A stretch of 64,000 nt of DNA from positions 23,230,501 to 23,294,500 of the forward strand of contig AP031352.1 of NCBI GenBank assembly GCA_037833965.1. Reading direction: 5' to 3'. Each line of letters opens with the position of its first letter. Within the stretch, counting starts at the first letter, position 1. The notes beneath the pieces are model-generated. The model was not told where the DNA came from. It ran no database searches and saw only the letters and a list, made by a program, of their open reading frames with translations. A program made the translations under genes and the position numbers. Shown piece after piece: positions 59,388 through 64,000 of this stretch. This DNA comes from Marchantia polymorpha subsp. ruderalis. Lineage: Eukaryota; Streptophyta; Marchantiopsida; Marchantiales; Marchantiaceae.

Positions 59388-61224
59388 ACACTTCAGGTGT
59401 TACTTGTTTGGTACGTAGTTCAGCCTTGTTACTGATCATCAGCCCCTCAAGTGGTTGATGGAGTCCGACAAGCTCACATGGAAGCTTGCACGGCGGGCTC
59501 TCATCTTACAGGAGTACGACTTTTAGGTAGTGCATAGACCTGGAGTTGCGAACATGGATGCCAATGGTTTAAGTCGGAACCCATGCACTAGCCAGGAGGA
59601 TGACACTAGAGCTAGATGGCATGGTGAGGTTGAAGAGGAGATGGTGCCTGGTTGGCATGCATCTGCCTTCATGTGTTGGTTACGTGGAAACTTCAGCAGA
59701 GAGGATCATATGACATCTAACTCTAATCAGAGAGTAGATGGTCGATATTCAGATCCTAAGGTTGAGGATGGTGGTGTGAATCAGCGTGATGTTCATGATG
59801 ATGCATTGGTGTTGGAGTTCCTACGGACCAGCATGGTGCCAGGCACAGTGGGTGCCAAGAAGCAAGATCGTGTTCTCCAACGGGCGAAGAGATACCGATT
59901 GGAGGGATCACACGTTCTTCGAGTGTGGGAGGACAATAGGGTACGAGTAGTACCACATCCAGCTCAAAGAGCACGCATTGTGAGCCATGCTCATGAGGAG
60001 TTGGGACATTTTGGAGTGAAGCGTACACATAGCTTACTCCTTGGTCGGTATTGGTGGCGTGGTATGCATACTCAGGTACAGCAGTTGGTATCACGTTGCG
60101 TAGTTTGTGAACGGGTGAGGGCATCGTTCAATGCCCCGACACGAGAGTTACATCCATTACCCATTATGGGGTTGGGTTGCCATTGGAGTTTGGACTTTGC
60201 TGGACCACTACCTTTGACAGTACGACATCATCGATATGTGTTGGTCATGGTAGAGCATTTCTCCAAGTGGATTGAGTTGATGGCATTACCAGACAAGGCA
60301 AGTGAGGGAGTAGCATATGCTTTCTTAGACAGGGTGCTTAGTCACTATGATGCACCAGCTGAGGTGTTGACCGATAAGGGGACGGAGTTTCAGGGTGAGT
60401 TTCAGGTCTTGTGTGACAAGGCACTGATTGATCATCGGACCACGTCTCGAGATCATCCAGAGGCGGATGGTTTAGCTGAACATGTTGTATAGACGATGAA
60501 GAGGGCATTGCGCAAGTATGGCCTGCAAGAAGATCATCTTGGGGACTGGGATATCCAGCTACCGTGGTTGGCCATGGGATACCGGTTTAGTCGTCAAGCA
60601 TCCTTGGCTTCCTTCTTACCATATTTTCTATTGTACGTCCGAGATCCAGACTTGCCAACATCGATTCGTCGTGAGTCTAGCGAGATGGTGAACCTTGATG
60701 ACCCGAATATGTGGGTGAGAGTATGTTCTCAGCGTGCAGAGCTCTTTCGGAGTATTATGCCTGCAGCGTTTGCTCAACATAGAGATACGTTGCAATATGC
60801 AACCATTTGGGGAGGAGATTATCGACCATCGATTCGTAGATTCCATGTGGGAGACTACTTCCATCTACAACAGAATGCACTGACGACATTGGATGTGACG
60901 GCGGGACGCACAATCTTGCGAGTGCGGGAGGTGTTACCTTATGGAGTTAACCTGTTGGAGGGTCGTGACGGCGTTGTTTGGAAGGATCATGTGCGCAATT
61001 GTGCGCCATGCCACCTCCCAAACGTAGATGGCACTATGAACCCAATCTTAGCGATAGTATGTGCTGGCTTGAGGTGCATGCTGTGTGGGTCAGCTGGTCA
61101 GGCGGCCCGTATGTTGGTGTGTGATAGGTGCTCTAGGGGATGGCACATGTCGTGCCTAACTCCGCCTATCGATGTTATTCCGGCTGGACGATGGGTTTGT
61201 CCCCGATGTACTTCAGAGGGGTAG
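59388..61224 (+). pseudogene. RNase H end, integrase and PHD finger of second gypsy element
   Basis: It resumes RNase H directly after the hAT target copy (TDHQPLKWLM, VANMDANGLSR). Integrase follows, with an HHCC zinc site (HEELGHFGVKRTH, CVVCERV), DFAGP and LTDKGTEF blocks, and the catalytic Glu region. A GPY/F-like module (ILRVREVLPYGVNLLEG) is followed by the PHD finger. It is broken about twice or more. No chromodomain is seen; the PHD finger takes its place. Confidence 0.85.
61075..61209 (+). other. PHD finger at the integrase C-terminus
   Basis: A C4-H-C3 pattern: CMLC, then CDRC, then HMSC, then CPRC, with the aromatic residue (WVC) two before the seventh ligand, as in canonical PHD fingers. 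Known PHD fingers read histone H3 tails, so it may have guided integration to chromatin (inference). Confidence 0.8.
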
Positions 61225-61382
61225 ATGACTTGATCTTCACATGTTATGAATTGCAGATAGGCGACTAACGATGGGGCGAACACACTACTGGTTCGCGCAC
61301 CCATGAAGGTGTATAGCATGTAGTTGTAGATATGGCTACCTGGGAGTTAGAGGGACCTGACCGCCAGCTAGGGGGGGCAAGT

Positions 61383-61713
61383 TGTGACATTTGAGTGTGT
61401 ACTCTCTCGCGCCTTATATGTGTGTATGTGTATGTGAGTAACATGTTAGCGATGTAGGATGTGTGGCGATATGTATTCGCACGACAGCTGTCAGGTAGTT
61501 TTTGGTCTTATTATATTTAGCGTCGAGCCTAGGGTTTCAGGTCGTAGGGTATAGATGCGAAGGCGACTCTAAGAATGTCAGTTCTTCGAGTCAAGCCTAA
61601 CGCGTTGGATTAGTGCCCGTGAGCGTCAGACCTGGAGTCTCCGAGTGTGGAGTGGGTTGGGCTTGACTATGTTTGTGACGGTGACAGTTTTGCCAGTAGG
61701 GTAAACTGTCACA
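61383..61713 (+). repeat. LTR of the second gypsy element
   Basis: 331 bp from TGTGACATTTGAG to AAACTGTCACA, preceded by a purine run AGGGGGGGCAAGT (the polypurine tract). The ends TGTGAC/GTCACA are inverted repeats, as expected for an LTR. Confidence 0.75.
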
Positions 61714-61756
61714 GACCGACGGGAATTCCAGTGGGGAATCTTCCGTTTATTTCAGT

Positions 61757-61872
61757 TGTGACATTTGAGTGTGTACTCTCTCGCGCCTTATATGTGTGTA
61801 TGTGTGCGTATGTGTATGTGAGTAGCATGTCAGCAATGTAGGATGTGTGGCGATATGTATTCGCACGACACA
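61757..61872 (+). repeat. Partial second LTR copy
   Basis: It repeats the first 110 or so bases of 61383-61713 (TGTGACATTTGAG to ATTCGCACGACA), with a slightly longer GT-rich run, then breaks off into unrelated sequence. Only 43 bp separates it from the first LTR. Confidence 0.8.
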
Positions 61873-62540
61873 AAGGTCTCACCTCAGAAGTCCGAAGATC
61901 CTTTGCCGAAGTCACATCTCTCACAACGGTCTCTGCTTCTAAAACCATCCACTCTGCCGAAGTGAGATCCTTCGTTAGTTTGAGCTTCTGCACCACAATC
62001 TCTTTTCAATTCGCAATAGTGGGATCGTGAAATGTGGGAGCCAAACTCGCGCCCTCGTAGCTGTAACTCGCCTTCGCAACGGTAGAATCAACTCATGCTA
62101 ATTGAAGGTGCCGTCATTCAAATTTCTTTCCCGTGCGGCGCCATCTTTTACTCCATTGGGGATCCTTCGCCAGAAGGACTTTGTAGGTAACTCCGAAGTC
62201 ATCAACATTAAATACCGAATACCGTCTTTCGAAGGCTGATCTAGATCTTCGGAGAACTTGGGTCTTCGCCTCTTCCTTTCGTAGCTCAAGTCCCACTGGT
62301 CCATTCGTTTGGCTTTGGACCTCATCGGCATCAACAAGCCAAGCTCTGCCTCGGGCGATCCTTTGTATTACCTACTGCTACTTAGCATCTATACTAAAAG
62401 TTCTTATTCTCTTCTCTTCTAATTATTACTATCTCAAAAGTTAAAACTTACGTGGATTTTTCTTCCTAACTACCTCATTTCCGAAGAAAATGAAGAAACT
62501 GCACTATCACAATCTTGGTGAAGAATCAATACAACGTTGA
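61873..62540. other. Unrecognised segment with a short minus-strand ORF
   Basis: GC is moderate and CTTCGGA/TCCGAAG words recur. On the minus strand 62098-62337 (79 codons, MDQWDLSYERKRRRPK near the start) is open, basic and matches no family I know. It may be part of an unknown repeat. I do not call it a gene. Confidence 0.3.
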
Positions 62541-63423
62541 TAAATTCAAGAACCATGTGAAGTCTACATTCAAGATGAAGGATTTAGGTTCAAGAGTATA
62601 TTAGGATGTACATTCATAAGGATTTGGGAAATAGTAGACTCAGGTTGAATCAAGGCAAATATGTTCAGCGTCAACTCAACAAGTTTAACATGATAGAGTC
62701 TAAAATAGTTTGGATTCCTTTGGCAACACATTGCAAACTTTCCAAAACTCAATGTCCATTTGATGTCAATGAGAAATAAAAGGTGTCATGTTTTTCCTAT
62801 GACAAAACTGTGGAGAACCAAATGTATTTGATGGTGTGCACAAGGTTTGATATTGCTCTAAAAATGGACAAGATGAGCAAATACATGTGAATTTTAAATA
62901 ACATGCATTTGGAATCAGTAAAATAAATTTTCAAAGACTTCAAGAATATTAAAGATGATGTTTTATTGTTTAATGATTTATTAGACAATGCCAAATCCTT
63001 GTTAGACTACGTTGATGTTAATTTTGTACAAAATCTAGACCAAAAAAAGGCCTACAACAAGATGTGTGTTTAAACTTGATGGTGTATGCATTAGTTGAAG
63101 ATTTATCTTGCAGAAGTGAGTTGCTAAGTCAACATCGGAAGCTAAGTACGTAGCGGCAACAGAAAGAGCAAAGGAAGCTATTTAGTTGGATAAACATATC
63201 ATTGAGATGATATTAAAACATGAGGTTGTGAATCTTCATTCTTATAGTCATAACCCATTACATCTTGTTACAAATCAAATGATGGACATCAAAATGAAGC
63301 ATATTGACATGAGGTATCACTTTATTAAACATGCAATTTTGGATAAAAGAATTGAACTAGTCAAGATCGATGGTAAATTCAATCCAGCTAATGTGTTGAC
63401 CAAAGTTGAAGAGCTTTAGGCGA
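62540..63423 (+). mobile_element. Ty1/copia relic (RT end to RNase H)
   Basis: Broken many times, but it reads in order FKMKDLG (RT), a KEA..LDKHI RNase H stretch and then IKMKHIDMRYHFIKHAILDKRIELVKIDGKFNPANVLTKVEEL (63280-63418), the diagnostic copia RNase H C-terminus. A fossil of considerable age. Confidence 0.8.
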
Positions 63424-64000
63424 CATGTTACTATGCAAGTTTTGCATGGGGTCACAAGTAGAATTTATTAGCAATTTTTAGCTATCTCTATATATATTTA
63501 CTCTATCATATTTTGACTACGATTTAGGTCTAGTTACCTCTTGTTTAAAGAGAGCACTTTTGATTAGGTTTCCTTTTAGTACTCTCGCAGAGTAATTATA
63601 TAGGTATAGAGCTTGATATCTCCTTGACATGTATTAAGGAAAGATTGTTTGCTACTAATTCCAAATTCAATATTTATTTTGATGTAGAACAACTCTCTCG
63701 ATTTATGTCAGCACTATGGATTCATACAATTGGCTTTTTTGTGAACCGTGTTGTCTAAGAATGTATAATACAACATAATATCAAATGTATTATACAACGT
63801 TCAAAGTCCATCTAATTCAAAGATTTTACTCTCATCCATCACCTACTCCTTGACCTCAAAAATATACTCATCTTGCATGCCATCAACGCACTCATATATG
63901 TCAATGTTACCAAACTCATCAATGCTACCACCACCAGCATCCTTGTCCATCATATTCTTTCAAGTTCAGTTTCTGATCCACTATCGAGATAGAGCTGTTG
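63424..64000 (+). other. Probable copia 3' LTR and flank
   Basis: AT-rich sequence directly following the copia RNase H end, beginning near TGTTACTATGC at 63425, where the 3' LTR would start. The other LTR edge is not identified. Past about 63780 nothing is recognised; a short acidic open frame on the minus strand (63811-63957) is too small to call. Confidence 0.35.

Larger units (their letters stand above)
53629..61872 (+). mobile_element. Second Ty3/gypsy element, decayed, 5'-truncated, split by a hAT
   Basis: This element is unrelated to family A. Parts in order: end of RT and start of RNase H (53629-54058), the hAT insertion (54059-59379), the rest of RNase H and integrase with a C-terminal PHD finger (59388-61224), a polypurine tract (about 61370-61382), an LTR (61383-61713) and a partial second LTR (61757-61872). 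Gag, protease and most of RT are missing on the left. It is broken, with several breaks in the coding part. Confidence 0.88.

Noticed and set aside
62098-62337. 79-codon minus-strand basic ORF as a gene
   Set aside because: No recognised family, no neighbours to support it, and an equally open overlapping alternative frame. Listed only as content of the spacer.
63811-63957. Short acidic minus-strand ORF at the right edge
   Set aside because: Too short, at the window edge, with no recognisable domain. It could be the tail of an element beyond the window.

Overview
The window is land-plant nuclear DNA. It carries class III (secretory plant) peroxidase genes with three introns at the classical positions, plant-type Ty3/gypsy and Ty1/copia elements, and a plant hAT transposon. 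AT-rich spacers alternate with GC-rich mobile DNA. Nothing fixes the species. A non-seed plant such as a bryophyte is only a guess. Host genes are few: one intact peroxidase, its pseudogene twin and a possible small secreted protein.

About 40 kb consists of two related families (A and B) of very long LTRs, about 5.3-5.4 kb in A and 4.9 kb in B. The key structure is 22395-38765, a Ty3/gypsy element that looks whole in layout: 5' LTR, primer-binding site, gag-pro, pol, polypurine tract, 3' LTR and a 5-bp target duplication. Each LTR is 5.3 kb and holds a reading frame of about 1,000 codons. This frame lies upstream of the LTR TATA box, so it sits in U3 and would be the third, 3'-most gene on genomic RNA. 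The protein has a conserved N-terminal domain, a Pro/Ser/Arg-rich middle, a coiled coil and a basic tail. Both ends are conserved between A and B.

Layout: 1-3830, LTR A cut by the window edge and inserted in LTR B (3831-6895); 6981-12388, minus-strand solo LTR A; 12394-18110, head-to-head inverted duplication with an intact peroxidase (minus, 12616-14193) and a pseudogene (plus, 16208-17815); 19105-40357, solo LTR B split by the full A element; 40.36-41.11 kb, a Ty1/copia relic; 41116-46504, another solo LTR A; 46.5-53.6 kb, AT-rich DNA with a copia relic, a small secreted-protein candidate (50849-51163, minus), a duplicated segment and a 60-bp minisatellite.

From 53.63 to 61.87 kb lies a second, unrelated and decayed Ty3/gypsy element. 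Its integrase C-terminus ends in a PHD finger. A 5.3-kb hAT transposon (54059-59379) with an apparently intact 729-aa transposase has inserted into its RNase H region, leaving an exact 8-bp target duplication. The right end (62.5-64 kb) is a decayed copia element.
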